From Colletotrichum lupini (taxonomy: Eukaryota; Ascomycota; Sordariomycetes; Glomerellales; Glomerellaceae), in NCBI RefSeq assembly GCF_023278565.1, contig NC_064672.1:4092001-4156000 (forward strand): 64,000 nt of DNA. The letters are read 5' to 3'. The notes beneath the pieces were generated by a model. The model was given only the letters and a program-made list of their open reading frames with translations. It was not told where the DNA came from and did not search any database. This document shows positions 1 to 11,631 of the stretch, piece by piece; within the stretch, counting starts at the first letter, position 1; each line of letters begins with the position of its first letter. The position numbers and the translations under genes were made by a program.

Positions 1-3000
1 GGAAACGAACGGAACGTTAATAAAACGACGCTTAGCTATTAATAAAGAGCTATTAATATTAACGAGCTATAGCTATTTAAAATTAACTACTTAACCCTAT
101 TTTATTTAAAAAAACGAGCTTATTATAAAGTAAGTCTTATTTAAATATTAATATTTATAAAAGAGCTAAATAAAAAAAATAATCGGGGTAGATTACTCTT
201 ACGGGCTAATTACTTTATTAATACCCTAAAGACCTTATTTATTATAAACGGGGTATTTATTAATAATTAATTACTAAATATATAAAGTTAAGGTATATAT
301 AAAAGCGCGGGTAATATTAAAATAGTTAGTTTAATAAACCCTATAGGCCTAATAATAACTTATTTTTATAAAACGATAAAAATAATAATTAAAAATCGAA
401 ACTAAAAATAGCGTTAATATAAAGAGCTTATTTAATAGCTTACCGAGCGGCTAGTAACGTATTTAGGTTAATAAGAATATAAAAAGCCTCCTTTTTATAA
501 TTATAAACTAATTAAAAAAGAGTTTATGAGTACCTAAGTAGTAAACTAGATTATTATTATAAAAATAAGTAATAAGCTTTATATAAAAAGTACTACAAAA
601 TAGTATATTAAATAAGCCCTATTTAAAATATCCTTATTATTATAAACGTAATAATATAATTATAAAAAAAGCCTTTAGGATCCCCTCTCTTAGGGCGACT
701 TCTTAGTATTTATTTATTAATAATACGTAAACCCCGAGACTTAAGAACGGGAATATTATAAAAAACTAAAAATAAAAAAGCTAAAAAAGGGCTAGACCCC
801 TACTTAGTTCTTTACTAAGTAGTTAGCGATTTATTATAACCTAAGTATAAAAAATATAAAAGATTTAAAAATAAAAGTATATTAGTTCTTTTTTAAATTA
901 TTATTTTAGTTATAAAACGATTTAATTTATTATAAAGTCTTAATTAAAAAAGTACGTAATATAGCCTATAAAGCTAATAAACTATAGTTATTAAATCGGT
1001 AAAAGGGTAGTAACTAATTATAAAAGGACGGTAAAAAGAGGCTATATTTATTATTAAAATAACTATATTAAATATCCCCCTTTTATAAAAAAAAGAGTAA
1101 AAAGAGCTCTAAAAGGCTAGGCTCTAAGGACTTACTAAGAATAATATTATAAAAACTATATAATAAAAGTACTCGCGCCAAGCTATTATAAAAGCGTTAT
1201 AATAATAATATTAAGTACTTTATATATAACAAAATAAGCTATATATTTAATAAGTATTAAAAAAATAAGTTAGGAAATAAGGGTAACGATAAGCTAACGT
1301 ACTTCTAATTAAAACTAATATTAGTAATTATTTAATAAGTTATTATTAAGTTAAGAGTTATAAAAGTCGACTTATTAAAAAACGAGTAAGCGTAAGTAAT
1401 ATATTTAATATACTTATACTAAGTATTAAAAAGGTATTAATAAGAATAGTTACGAAAAGTAAGGTAATAGTTCTATAAAGTATTATTAAAAAGCTAATAG
1501 AAGTCGATATAAATATATACTCCGAGATAAATATTATTAGTACTAAGCTCATAACTTACTTAGGGTTAACCCCGGCTAATATTATAGCTCCCTTATTAAG
1601 GGATTTTTAAAATAAAACCGTAAACTAAAAAAAAGCTTATTAATTAACGCTCTTTTTTATTAATTACTATAAATAGCTAAAGAAGATTTAGTAACTATTC
1701 GCCGTAGTTAATAAGGATAAAAAAATAATAAACCTCTTATTATTATAATTATTAATAGGCTAAGAGGGTATTTATATTAATATAATAACGAATATATAGT
1801 CGTACGAGCCTATTTTAGTTATTAAACTAGAAGTAATAGCTCGTAATATTATTAAGAATTATAAAAGGGTATATATATTATATATTATTATTATAAAAAG
1901 TATTATAGGGGTAATAGAGACTAAATTATAAGGGGGTCTATTACTAAAACTTTAATTAGAAATAGAGACGTTTAATAAGTAGTTAGTAAAGGGACCGTAA
2001 TTATATAGTAGGGTAAAATACTTTATTAACCTAGTTCTAAGTACTAAACTATTATATAATCCTATTTATTTATTAAATAAGAAATAACTTAATAAGCTTT
2101 ATATATATATTATTAAGAACCTAGCGAATAGTTATATTATACTTTTAGTTAGTAAGGCTAAGGTACCGATTTTTTTTATATTAAAAAAAGATAGTATACT
2201 ATACTTCTATATAAATTATTACGGGCTAAATAAAATAATTATAAAGAATTAATATTTATTACTACTTATTAATAAGCTCTTAAATAAGCTTTATAAAGCG
2301 AAATAAATTTTAAAAATAGATATTAAGAATACTTATTATTATATTTAAATTAAAAAAAAAGATTAATAAAAAATAGCGTTCTAGAGCCGATACGGTTACT
2401 TCGAATATATTATTATACCTTTCGGGCTAACGAACGTACCCATAACGTTCTAAGCGTATATTTACCGAGCGCTCGCTAACTTATTAAATATTTACTATAT
2501 AATATATATAAACAATTTAATAATTTACTTAATAATAAAAGAGTAGTATATAGAGGATATTAAAAAAGTCCTTTAACGTTTATGTTTATATAGGCTTTTT
2601 ACTAAATTATTAAAGTACTCGTTTTATTAAAAAAGGGTCAAGTTCCTAAGTTATATTATTATTTTAAAACAAATTAAGATTAACTTATTACGAGTACGAA
2701 TAATTACTAATTAAAAAGCGCTAGAGTTTATTAGGGATATTTAAGTATTCTTAGGGTTCTATAACTTCTATCGGAAGTTTATTACTAAATACTTAGGTAT
2801 CGTTATATTAATAATAGTATTATTAAAAATAAAAAAGGGGTAAATAAGGGACTTTTAGTAAACTAAAGAAGTAAACGAGGTATTTAATTAGCTAAAGGTC
2901 GCTTTTATTTTAATAATTATACTTACGTATTAGAACTTATAACGTATTATATAAATAAAAACCGACGCTTTAATTAAAACTATTATAATAATCTTATTAT

Positions 3001-3565
3001 AATAAGCTAATAAAAAATAATAACTTATTACTTATTAGTTATAAAAGCTTATAGATACGGAGTAATAATAAGCTATGGGTTAATAAGAACTACTTATTAT
3101 AATAAAAGGGCTAGAGTACTAGGCTTACTATTTCTAGGGCCTTTTATAAAAGTTTATAATCCTAATAAACTACTAAGTATTTAAAAAAATAATTAGTATA
3201 CTAGCGCGGGACTTTTAGGAAAAGCTTACGAAATAAGTATATAAACTATTAATATTTAACTTTAACTTAGAATACTAACTAGGAAAAACGAACCTAGCGA
3301 ACGGTCTATTTAAAAAGCTAGACTATATAAAAGGGGAAGTACTTTATAAAAACGTTTTCCTTACGCTAGCCTAGAAGCTACGTCTTATTAACGAACTACT
3401 ACCTAACGTTTAATAAAGGATAATTAGCTTAAAAAAATAAAAAAATATTACTAAAGTATATATTTAAATAATTAAGGCCTTTTTTTATAATCTTAGCTAA
3501 ATATCGGCTAGCTTTAGGGACGGGGAATCCTCTCCCCTATATTAATAATATATTATAAAGCGTAC
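1..3565 (+). mobile_element. Outer (older) Ty3/gypsy chromodomain retrotransposon, left half
   Basis: This is the gag-protease-RT-RNase H half of a decayed LTR retrotransposon. It aligns base for base with 3,809-7,373 at an offset of 3,808, so roughly the first 243 bp of the element (5' LTR and leader) lie off the left edge. A decayed CCHC zinc knuckle is readable at 1,216-1,257 and the RT catalytic motif at 2,505-2,516. There the two Asp codons of the Y-x-D-D box have become AAC and AAT (Asn). Reading frames are full of TAA/TAG stops at positions expected for Gln or Trp. The copy is cut at 3,565 by insertion of another copy of the same family and resumes at 11,632. It is non-functional. Family assignment rests on the order RT, RNase H, integrase, chromodomain seen across the two halves. 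Confidence 0.85.
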
Positions 3566-3755
3566 TATAATAGTTTCGGGATACGGCTAGCGATAGGACG
3601 CCGATAACTTAATAACTAATATACGGATCTTATTACAAAAGAACTTTTTAAGAAGTAGAGCCCTTACGAAGGACTCTATAAGCTTTAGTTTTATAATATA
3701 CCTATACTTATATTATAACTTCGCTAGTTAAGTACTTATAGCTTAATCTCTTATA
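3566..3755 (+). repeat. 5' LTR of nested element
   Basis: This 190-bp repeat begins TATAATAG and ends CTCTTATA. The expected TG..CA ends appear as TA..TA, as RIP would produce. It is directly preceded by the CGTAC target duplication. It matches 11,442-11,631, 15,801-15,990 and, inverted, 18,774-18,963 and 19,124-19,315. Confidence 0.9.
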
Positions 3756-5023
3756 ATTCTAAAGCTTCTATTTTTATAAAATAACTAGTATAAGTAATAA
3801 TAAATTATAAAAACGAACGGAACGTTAATAAAACGACGCTTAGTTATTAATAAAGAGCTATTAGCGCCGACGAGCTATAGCTATTTAGAGTCGACTACTT
3901 AACCCTATTCTATTTAAGAGAACGAGCTTATTATAGGGCGAGTCCTACCCGAATACTAGCGTTTATAAAAGAGCTAAATAAAGAAGATAATCGAGGTAAA
4001 TTACCCTTACGGGCTAGTTACCCCGTTAATACCCTAAAGACCCTATTTATTATAAACGGGGCGTTTATTAGTAACTAATTATTAAATATATAAGGTTAAG
4101 GCGCGTATAAAAGCGCGGGTAGTACTAAGATAGCTAGTTTAATAAACTTTATAAGCTTAATAATAACCTACTTTTATAAAACAATAGAAATAATAGTTAA
4201 AGATCGAAATGAAGAACGGTATTAATATAAAGAGCTCGTCTAATAGCTTACTAAGCGGCTAGCGACGTATCTAAGTTAATAAGAATACGAAAAGCCTCCT
4301 TTTTATAATTATAAACCGATTAGAGAAGAGTCTATAAGTACTTAGGTAATAAACTAAATTATTACTATAAAAGTAGGTAATAAGCTTTGCGCAAAAAGTA
4401 CTATAAAATAGTATATTAAATAGGCCCTATTTAAAATATCCTTATTATTATAAACGTAATAGTATAATTACGAGAAGAGCCTCTAGGATCCCCTCTCCTA
4501 GGGCAACTTTTTAGCGTTTATTCGCTAATAGTACATAGACCCCGAGACTTAGGAACGGGAATATTATAAAGAGCTAAGGATAAAGAGGCTAAAAAAGGGC
4601 TAGACCTCTACTTAGTTCCTTACTAAGTAGTTAGCGATCTATTATAACTTAGGTATAGAAAATATAAAGAATTTAAAAGTAGAAATATATTAGTTCTTTT
4701 TTAAATTATTATTTTAGTTATAGAACGATCTAATTCGTTATAAGGTCTTAATTAAGAGAGTACGCAATATAGCTTATAAAGCTAATAAACTATAGTTATT
4801 AAATCGGTAAAAGGGCGGCGACTAGTTATAAAAGGACGGTAAGAAGAGGCTATATTTATTATTAAAATAACTACGTTAAATATCCCCCTTTTATAAAAAA
4901 AAGAGCAGGGAAAGCTCTAAAGGGCTAGGCTCTAGGGACTTGCTAAGAATAATATTATAAAAGCCGTATAATAAAAATACTCGCGCTAAGCTATTATAGA
5001 AGCGTCGTAGTAGTAATATTAAG

Positions 5024-5065
5024 TACTTTACGTATAATAAGATAGGCTATATATTTAGTAAGTAT
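5024..5065 (+). pseudogene. Decayed gag CCHC zinc knuckle of the nested element
   Basis: The frame reads Y-x2-Y-x4-Y-x4-Y with the exact spacing of a CX2CX4HX4C zinc knuckle. Codons at 5,024, 5,033, 5,048 and 5,063 are TAC/TAT where Cys (TGC/TGT) or His (CAC/CAT) is expected. Every ligand has therefore been changed to Tyr by a transition. The equivalent in the outer copy is at 1,216-1,257. Confidence 0.8.
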
Positions 5066-5961
5066 TAAAAAAATAAGTTAAGAAGTAGGGGCGATAATAA
5101 GCCGACGTACCCCCGATCGAAGCTAACGTTAGTAACCGTTTAACGAGTTATTACTAAGCCGAGAGTTATAAAGGTCGACTTATTAAAAAATGAGTAAGCG
5201 TAAGCGATATACCTAATATACTTATACTAAGTATTAAAAAGGTACTAATAGGAATAATTACGAAGGGTAGGGTAATAGTTCTACGAGGTATTACTAAAAG
5301 GCTAGTAAAAGTTAATATAGATATATGCTCTAAGATAGATATTATTAATACTAGGCTCGTAACCTACTTAGGGTTAACCCCGGCTACTACTATAGCTCCC
5401 TTATTAAGGGATTTCTAAGGTAAAGCCGTAAGCTAAAGGAAAGCTTATTAATTAACGCTCTTTTTTATCGACTACTATAAGTAGCTAAAAAAGATTTAGT
5501 AACTATTCGCTATAGTTAATAAGGATAAAAGAATAGTAAACCTCTTACTATTATAACTATTAATAGGCTAAGAGGGTATTTATATTAATATAGCGACGAA
5601 TATATAGTCGTACGAGCCTATTTTAATTACCGAACTAGAGGTAATAGTTCGTAATATTATTAAAAATCGTAAAAGGGCGTATATATTATATATTATTACT
5701 ATAAAAAGTATCGCGGGGGTAATAGAGACTAAACTACGAGGGGGTCTATTACTAGAACTTTAATTAGAAATAGAGACGTTTAACGAGTAGTTAGTAAAAG
5801 GACCGTAGTTATATAGTAAAATAGAACACTCTATCGACCTAGTTCTAGGTATTAAACTATTATATAGTCTTATTTATTTATTAAGTAAGAAATAACTCGA
5901 TAAGCTTTATATATATATTACTAAGAACCTAGCGAACGGTCGTATTATACTTTTAGTTAAT

Positions 5962-7110
5962 AAGGCTAGAGTACCGATCCTTTTTATACTAAAAAAGGAT
6001 AGTACGCTGCGCCTCTATATAGACTATTATAAGCTAAATAATATAACCGTAAAGAATTAATACTTACTACCGCTTATTAACAAGCTCCTAAATAGGCTTT
6101 ATAAAGCGAAATAGATCTTAAAAATAGATATTAGGGATGCCTACTACTATATCCGAATTAAAAAAAAAGACCGATAGAAAATAGCGTTCCGGAGCTAATA
6201 CGGTTATTTTAAGTATATTATTATACCTTTCGGGCTAACGAACGCACCCGCAACGTTCTAGGTATATATTTACTAAGCGCTTACTAACTTACTAAATACT
6301 TACTATATAATATATATAGACGATTTAATAATCTACTTAATAATAAAGGAGTAGTATATAGAGGATATTAAAAAAGTCCTCTAACGTCTACGTTTATATA
6401 GGCTTTTTACTAAACTATTAAAGTACTCGTTCTATTAAAAGAGGGTCGAGTTCTTAAATTATATTATTATACTAAAAAGAATCGAGATTAACTCGTTACG
6501 AGTGCGAACGATTATTAATTAGAAAGTACTAAAGTTTATTAGGGATATTTAAGTATTCCTAAGGTTCTATAACTTCTATTAGAAGTTTATTACTAAATAC
6601 TCGGGCATAGTTATATTAATAATAATATTACTAAAAATAAAAAAGGGGTAAATAAGGGACTTCTAGTAGACTAAGGAAGTAAACGAGGCGTTTAATTAGC
6701 TAAAAGTCGCTTTTACCTTAATAACCGTACTTACGTACTAGAACTTATAATATATTATATAAGTAGAAACCGACGCTTTAGTTAAAACTATTATAATAAT
6801 CTTATCGTAATAAGCTAATAAAGAATAGCGACCCGTTACCTATTAGTTATAAAAGCTTACGAATACGGAGTAATAATAGGCTATAGGTTAATAAGAACTA
6901 CTCGCTATAATAAAAGGGCTAGAGCACTAGGCTTACTACCTCTAGGGCCTTTTATAAAAGTTTATAATCCTAACGGACTACTAAGTACTTAAGGGAGTAA
7001 TTAGTATACTAGTGCGGGACTTTTAAAAAAGGCTCGCGAGGTAGGTATATAAACTATTAATATTTAATTTTAACTTAGAATACTAATTAAAAAAAACGAA
7101 CCCGGCGGAC
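5962..7110 (+). pseudogene. Reverse transcriptase and RNase H region of nested element
   Basis: Conceptual translation gives recognisable Ty3/gypsy RT blocks: K-I-D-I-R-D-A-Y-Y near 6,120, P-F-G-L-T-N-A-P-A-T-F near 6,225-6,260, and Y-I-D-D at 6,313-6,324. An RNase H start V-E-T-D-A lies near 6,764. The frame is interrupted by many TAA/TAG codons. This copy keeps the two catalytic Asp of the RT box, while the outer copy has lost both. Confidence 0.82.
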
Positions 7111-7755
7111 GGTTTATTTAGAAAGCTAGACTATATAGAGGGGGAAGTGTTTTATAAGGACGTCCTCTTTACGCTAGTTTAAAAGCTACGTCTTATTAAT
7201 AAACTACCGCCCGACGTCCGGTAAAGGATAATTAGCTTAAAAAGATAAAATAATATTACTAAGGTATATGTTTAAGTAGTTAAGGCCTCCTTTTATAATC
7301 CTAGCTAGATATTAACTAGCTTTAAAAATAGAGAATCCTCTCCCTTATATTAATAGCATATTATAGGGCGTACTAATAAAATAGTAATAATTATTATTAT
7401 AATAACTCGAGGTAAAAAAGTAAGAGAGTTATTAATAAACGCTTATTAACGGTCCGGTAAGGATAAAAAGGAGTCGGATAGAGCTAGGGTTATTATATTA
7501 AAATAATATATCCTATGCCCCGTTATAAAAGAGCTTATAAAGAGCAAAACGGCATTCGCTTCCCGTCTTTTATTAGAGACTAAGGAGCTCGTTAAAGGAC
7601 TATAGGCTAAAGATAAGTTCTATATATTATAATTAATAAGAGTTCGCGTTATAATTAACGAGCTAAGAGTATATTTACTTAATAAATAAAGTATACTATT
7701 TTTTAAAAAAAGACTTATTATTCCTTAAGTAGAGTCTCTTTAGATAGAGATCTTT

Positions 7756-8500
7756 TATTAATACTACGACGACTATAGGGTAGGTTATATAAGAACTACG
7801 AAAACTCTCGAGCTAATCTAAAGAAAGTTTTATTAAGAAAATATCTAACGAGATATCTAAGAATACGTTAAGAACTATAAGTATTATTTAGGAGTTATAA
7901 CCCTAAGATATAAGCCGTACGGGTAGCTATAGTTACTATTACTACTTTTATACTTATTTTAAGAAATATCTATAGACTTTATTACGGGGCTATTACTAAG
8001 CGCTTATAATAATAACATAGAGTACGATAATATTATAGTTATTATTTATTATATAATAAAGTTCGTAAAGTTCCTACTTACTATTAAAATACTTAACGTA
8101 ATATAAATAATAAGTATCCTATACCGGGAGGTTAAATATAAGTTTAGTATACCTAAAAGCATTATTATAAATAGAAATAAGCTCTTTATAAGCGTATTTT
8201 AAAAAGAGTTTACTAAAGAACGGGCAATATATTACTAACTATTTACCGCGTATTATTTATAAACGGATAGTTAAATAGAGCGAACTTATTAAATATTAAA
8301 AAAATATTTAAGGATCTACGCTAAGGGCTCGCTAAATAAGTAAGTAGCGTAGCTAAAAGAGGCCGAGTTTATATATAATAATAGCTAATACTCTATTATA
8401 AAAATATCCCCGTATATAATACTATATAGCTACTACCCTAAGTACGTTAAATATATACTTAATTATAAAGCTATAGTTTAGGGGGTTTAAAAAAGGGTTT
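7756..8500 (+). pseudogene. Integrase region of nested element
   Basis: The zinc-binding region and catalytic core of a retroviral-type integrase can be read through frequent stops. The second pair of zinc ligands (expected C-x2-C near 7,876-7,887) is now Tyr codons. The first catalytic Asp survives in S-I-D-F-I-T-G-L at 7,969-7,992. The second Asp position, near 8,170-8,180, reads Asn. The Glu survives in I-E-R at about 8,275-8,283. The core is followed by a basic linker and the chromodomain. Confidence 0.75.
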
Positions 8501-8847
8501 AAAAAATTAGGGAGATTAAGGCCTAGGCTATGCGAGCGTAAGCATAAGCTTCTAAGAGCTAAATAGCTTATTATAATAGAAAATATACCCTAAAAGAGTT
8601 TAATCGTAAAGAGGTCGTCGGCCTATTAATAAAGAATATATAATTTAAAAATAATAAACTAGCGCCGAGATATATTAAAATAGTAATAGCCGAGAGGGTA
8701 GGGAAATAGGCTTACTAAGTATATTTATTAAAATAGTATTAAAAAATATATAATATTTTCTTAGTTTCTTAGCTTAAACTATAAGGAAATTACCGAACAG
8801 TTAATAACTAAATAGCGAATCTCTTAGAGTTAAAGGACGAGTAAAAC

Positions 8848-9003
8848 GTTTAGGAAGTTAAAAAAATCGTTACGATATAAAGCGAGGGAGGAAACTTATA
8901 ATATCTCGTTAAATAGGCTAAGTAGTTTATTAAGTATAATACGTAAGAGCTTATTAAGTATTTTAAAAAGGTAGCGGAAATAGTTAATAAATTCGAATGC
9001 TAT
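8848..9003 (+). pseudogene. Decayed integrase C-terminal chromodomain
   Basis: About 50 codons after the integrase core translate, through RIP-type stops, to a chromodomain pattern. E-V-K-K-I-V is followed by Y-L-V-K-[stop] and then N-T-[stop]-E-L, with the stops at the aromatic-cage Trp or Gln positions. In chromoviruses this domain targets integration to methylated H3 heterochromatin, which fits the self-nesting seen here. No intact protein can be made. Confidence 0.7.
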
Positions 9004-11441
9004 AAAAAAAGGGTATATATAAAATAGAATAATAAACGTTAAGTTCGTAATAAAAGGTCGCTAAAAATAAGTTAATTAATAATATACTATAAAACCCTTT
9101 TTATTTAGCTTAGCGCAATCCTTAAAAAAAAGATATAGTATTATAACCCTTAGTAATACGTTATTAAGAGATTACTAAGATCTAGCTACGTAGGGGGAGT
9201 AACTTACGTAATATTAGTAATAATAGTAGTAGCTTTAGCGTATATTTCTAAAGCTTAATAGTTAGTAATAGTAGTCCGCTCGGTAAGTAAGAAGTGGGGA
9301 GGCTTTATATATATACTTAGCTAACTACTCGGAGTAAGGCCGTTAACTTTATTAATACTACGATGGGTAAGAGGGAGGTAGTCGAAGTTGCGCAAAGTAT
9401 TATATATATTAGTAATAGCGGTTTATAAAGCGTTCGCCGCCTAGTCGCCGTTAAAAGCTATAATAAAAGGTATAACGGGAGCTATAATAAGAGGTATAAC
9501 GGGAGCTATAATAAGAGGTATAACGGGAGCTATAATAAGAAGTAGAGTAAGAGGCGAAGTAGGGGCCGTAATATTATTATTATTAGCGACGGGTTAGAGA
9601 TAGGGGACGTTATTTAAAGCGACGCTCTTATAATCCTAGTCGAGCTAAGGGACCTTAATAATATTAATATTTATAAAGAACATAATAACGTCGAACTACT
9701 TATTATAACCCGCGGCTTTAACCTTAATATAAGTAATAATTTTGTTAAGCCGTTATAAAGCTTTTACTTAGAGCGGGAGGAGCGTAATACTAGCCTTATC
9801 GAGATTTAAAATAATATAACTAAGAGCTAGGGTACCCTCGTTTATATTAAAAAGAGCGTTATAAATAAGGGTCGGCGAGTTATTAATATTAAAATAGTAG
9901 CGCTTATTATAATACTAAAAAAGAGAATTCTCTAAGTTATTACTAAGCTCTTTAGATTCGATATTTTTATATTAGGACTTATTAAACTTAAACCTAAAGT
10001 CGTCCCGCTTATTATTATTATTAAGAATATAGTTAATAATAAGAGTACGCTTCTTAATAAGAGTCCGAGTCTTAGGACTATAAGAAATAGGAGTAGTACT
10101 ATATATAGTAATAATATAAATAAGTACCTTATTTACTAAGAACTTAGTAACGCGTTTATAAAAAATAGGGAAAGTAAAAAACTCCTAGATATACATAATA
10201 ATAACGCCCTTAGGAGTCTTTTTATAGTACTAAGCTAGAGCGTTAAGGTTATTTTATAGAGCGGTTATACGGCTATTATTATAAAAATAAGCTAGCTAGA
10301 GGTAACTAAGGCGGGAGATAATCTTAGTCTTATTATTAATATTAAGGATACTAGCCTAAAAAGAGAAATCTAAGTTAGTAAAAAGAAAATTCGCTAAACG
10401 ATCGCCGATGACTTATTATAATCGAGATTAATAAGTTTAAATACTCGTAGTTAGTAATAAGCTCCTAAAGAGTAGCCTATTTAAAATAGACCTTTTTCGC
10501 TTTATTATTTACTAACGGGTTAGTAATATAAGCGGCTACCTTTTTTTATATATTAATAATATAGCTAAAAGTATAAAGAACGCGGCCGCGCTTATAAAAG
10601 TTAAAGCTACCCTACTCCTTAATATTACAGAACTCTATAAGGGTATTCTAAGTAAATTAGGTAGCGCTATATAGCTCCTCGGGAACCTAAGAGATATTAT
10701 TAACTAATATTTTAATAACGGATTAGCGAGGACTCGACGACTTATAGTAGAACACTTCTTTTTATTAATTTAATAAATAATATACTTAGCGACGTGAGCG
10801 TTAATAATATAGATAAGCTTATTAATATTGTAATATAAACTAGCTAAGTAGCGTATATAGGGAGTACTACTACGGAGACCGCAGAAGCCCTTTTGAGGAT
10901 TATATTCTATATTAAGTATATCTTAAATATGCGAAATAGTAAATATTTCAGTAAATACTTAGCGATAATATAGTAAGAGAGTTGTAATTAGGAAATAATA
11001 CGGAATTAAAATATTATAAAAAGAAAAGTATAGTTATATAAAAAAGAATTCGTAGAACGGTTACCGAATAAAAGGAGGAAAGAAAAAGTAAATACGTAAC
11101 TAGTAATAGATAAAAAATCTTTTATTATAATCGATAGCCTAGTAATAATAATAACCGCGATATTAAGCGGATTCTTATATATTATAATAATCGGAATACT
11201 TTACTACGAATATATACTACTAACTTAATAACTAATCGGCGCGCTATTACTAAATAATAATAATAAAGTATCCGTTAAATAAGGAGATAGGAGCAATGCC
11301 TTATTCTTAAATAAGAAAGGATATTATTAACGCTTTACGGAATTTATTACGAATAACGACGTTAATAGTTTTATTATTAGCGTTAAAAAAAGATATTATA
11401 TAATAACTTTAGGGACTAAAGTTACGTAAGGGGGGAGTAAT
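9004..11441 (+). other. Element-internal region of unknown content between chromodomain and 3' LTR
   Basis: These 2.4 kb have no counterpart in a minimal gypsy element. The same sequence is present in the outer copy (about 13,270-15,800), so it belongs to the family and is not a private insertion. Both strands give long frames broken only by TAA/TAG. On the minus strand a stretch near 10,760-10,910 ends in a possible C-x2-C-like pattern. A 24-bp minisatellite lies at 9,456-9,543. I cannot say which strand, if either, was coding. Confidence 0.6.
9456..9543 (+). repeat. 24-bp minisatellite, three full units plus a partial
   Basis: The unit is AGCTATAATAAGAGGTATAA followed by CGGG. Units begin at 9,456, 9,480, 9,504 and 9,528 (partial). 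The period is a multiple of three, so it would encode an octapeptide repeat on either strand. The homologous array in the outer copy (13,720-13,905) has about seven full units. Confidence 0.88.
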
Positions 11442-11631
11442 TATAATAAATTCGGGATACGGCTAGTAATAGGACGTTAATAACTTAGTAACTAATATAC
11501 GGATCTTATTATAAAAGAACTTTTTAAAAAGTAGAGCCCTTATGAAGGACTCTATAAGCTTTAGTTTTATAATATACCTATACTTATATTATAGCCTCGC
11601 TAGTTAAGTACTTATAGCTTAATCTCTTATA
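11442..11631 (+). repeat. 3' LTR of nested element
   Basis: This 190-bp direct repeat of 3,566-3,755 is preceded by the polypurine tract at about 11,427-11,437 and followed by the target duplication CGTAC (11,632-11,636). Nearly all differences from the 5' LTR are transitions. Confidence 0.9.

Larger units (their letters stand above)
3566..11631 (+). mobile_element. Complete nested Ty3/gypsy chromodomain LTR retrotransposon, RIP-inactivated
   Basis: This 8,066-bp element is bounded by two 190-bp LTRs (3,566-3,755 and 11,442-11,631) and by a 5-bp target duplication CGTAC at 3,561-3,565 and 11,632-11,636. A polypurine tract (AAGGGGGGAG) lies just before the 3' LTR. Internal order is gag zinc knuckle (5,024-5,065), RT (about 5,962-6,620, Y-I-D-D at 6,313-6,324), RNase H (about 6,755-7,110), integrase (about 7,756-8,500), chromodomain (about 8,848-9,000), then 2.4 kb of uncertain content. 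RT before integrase plus a C-terminal chromodomain is the Ty3/gypsy chromovirus arrangement. All frames are broken by stops, so it cannot encode a working polyprotein. It is less mutated than the element it landed in, consistent with being younger. Confidence 0.88.

Noticed and set aside
1358..1552. 64-codon hydrophobic ORF in the AT-rich block
   Set aside because: It is antisense to the retrotransposon protease region; Ile/Leu/Ser richness is a by-product of RIP-made TA-rich DNA. The same applies to 48,466-48,696.
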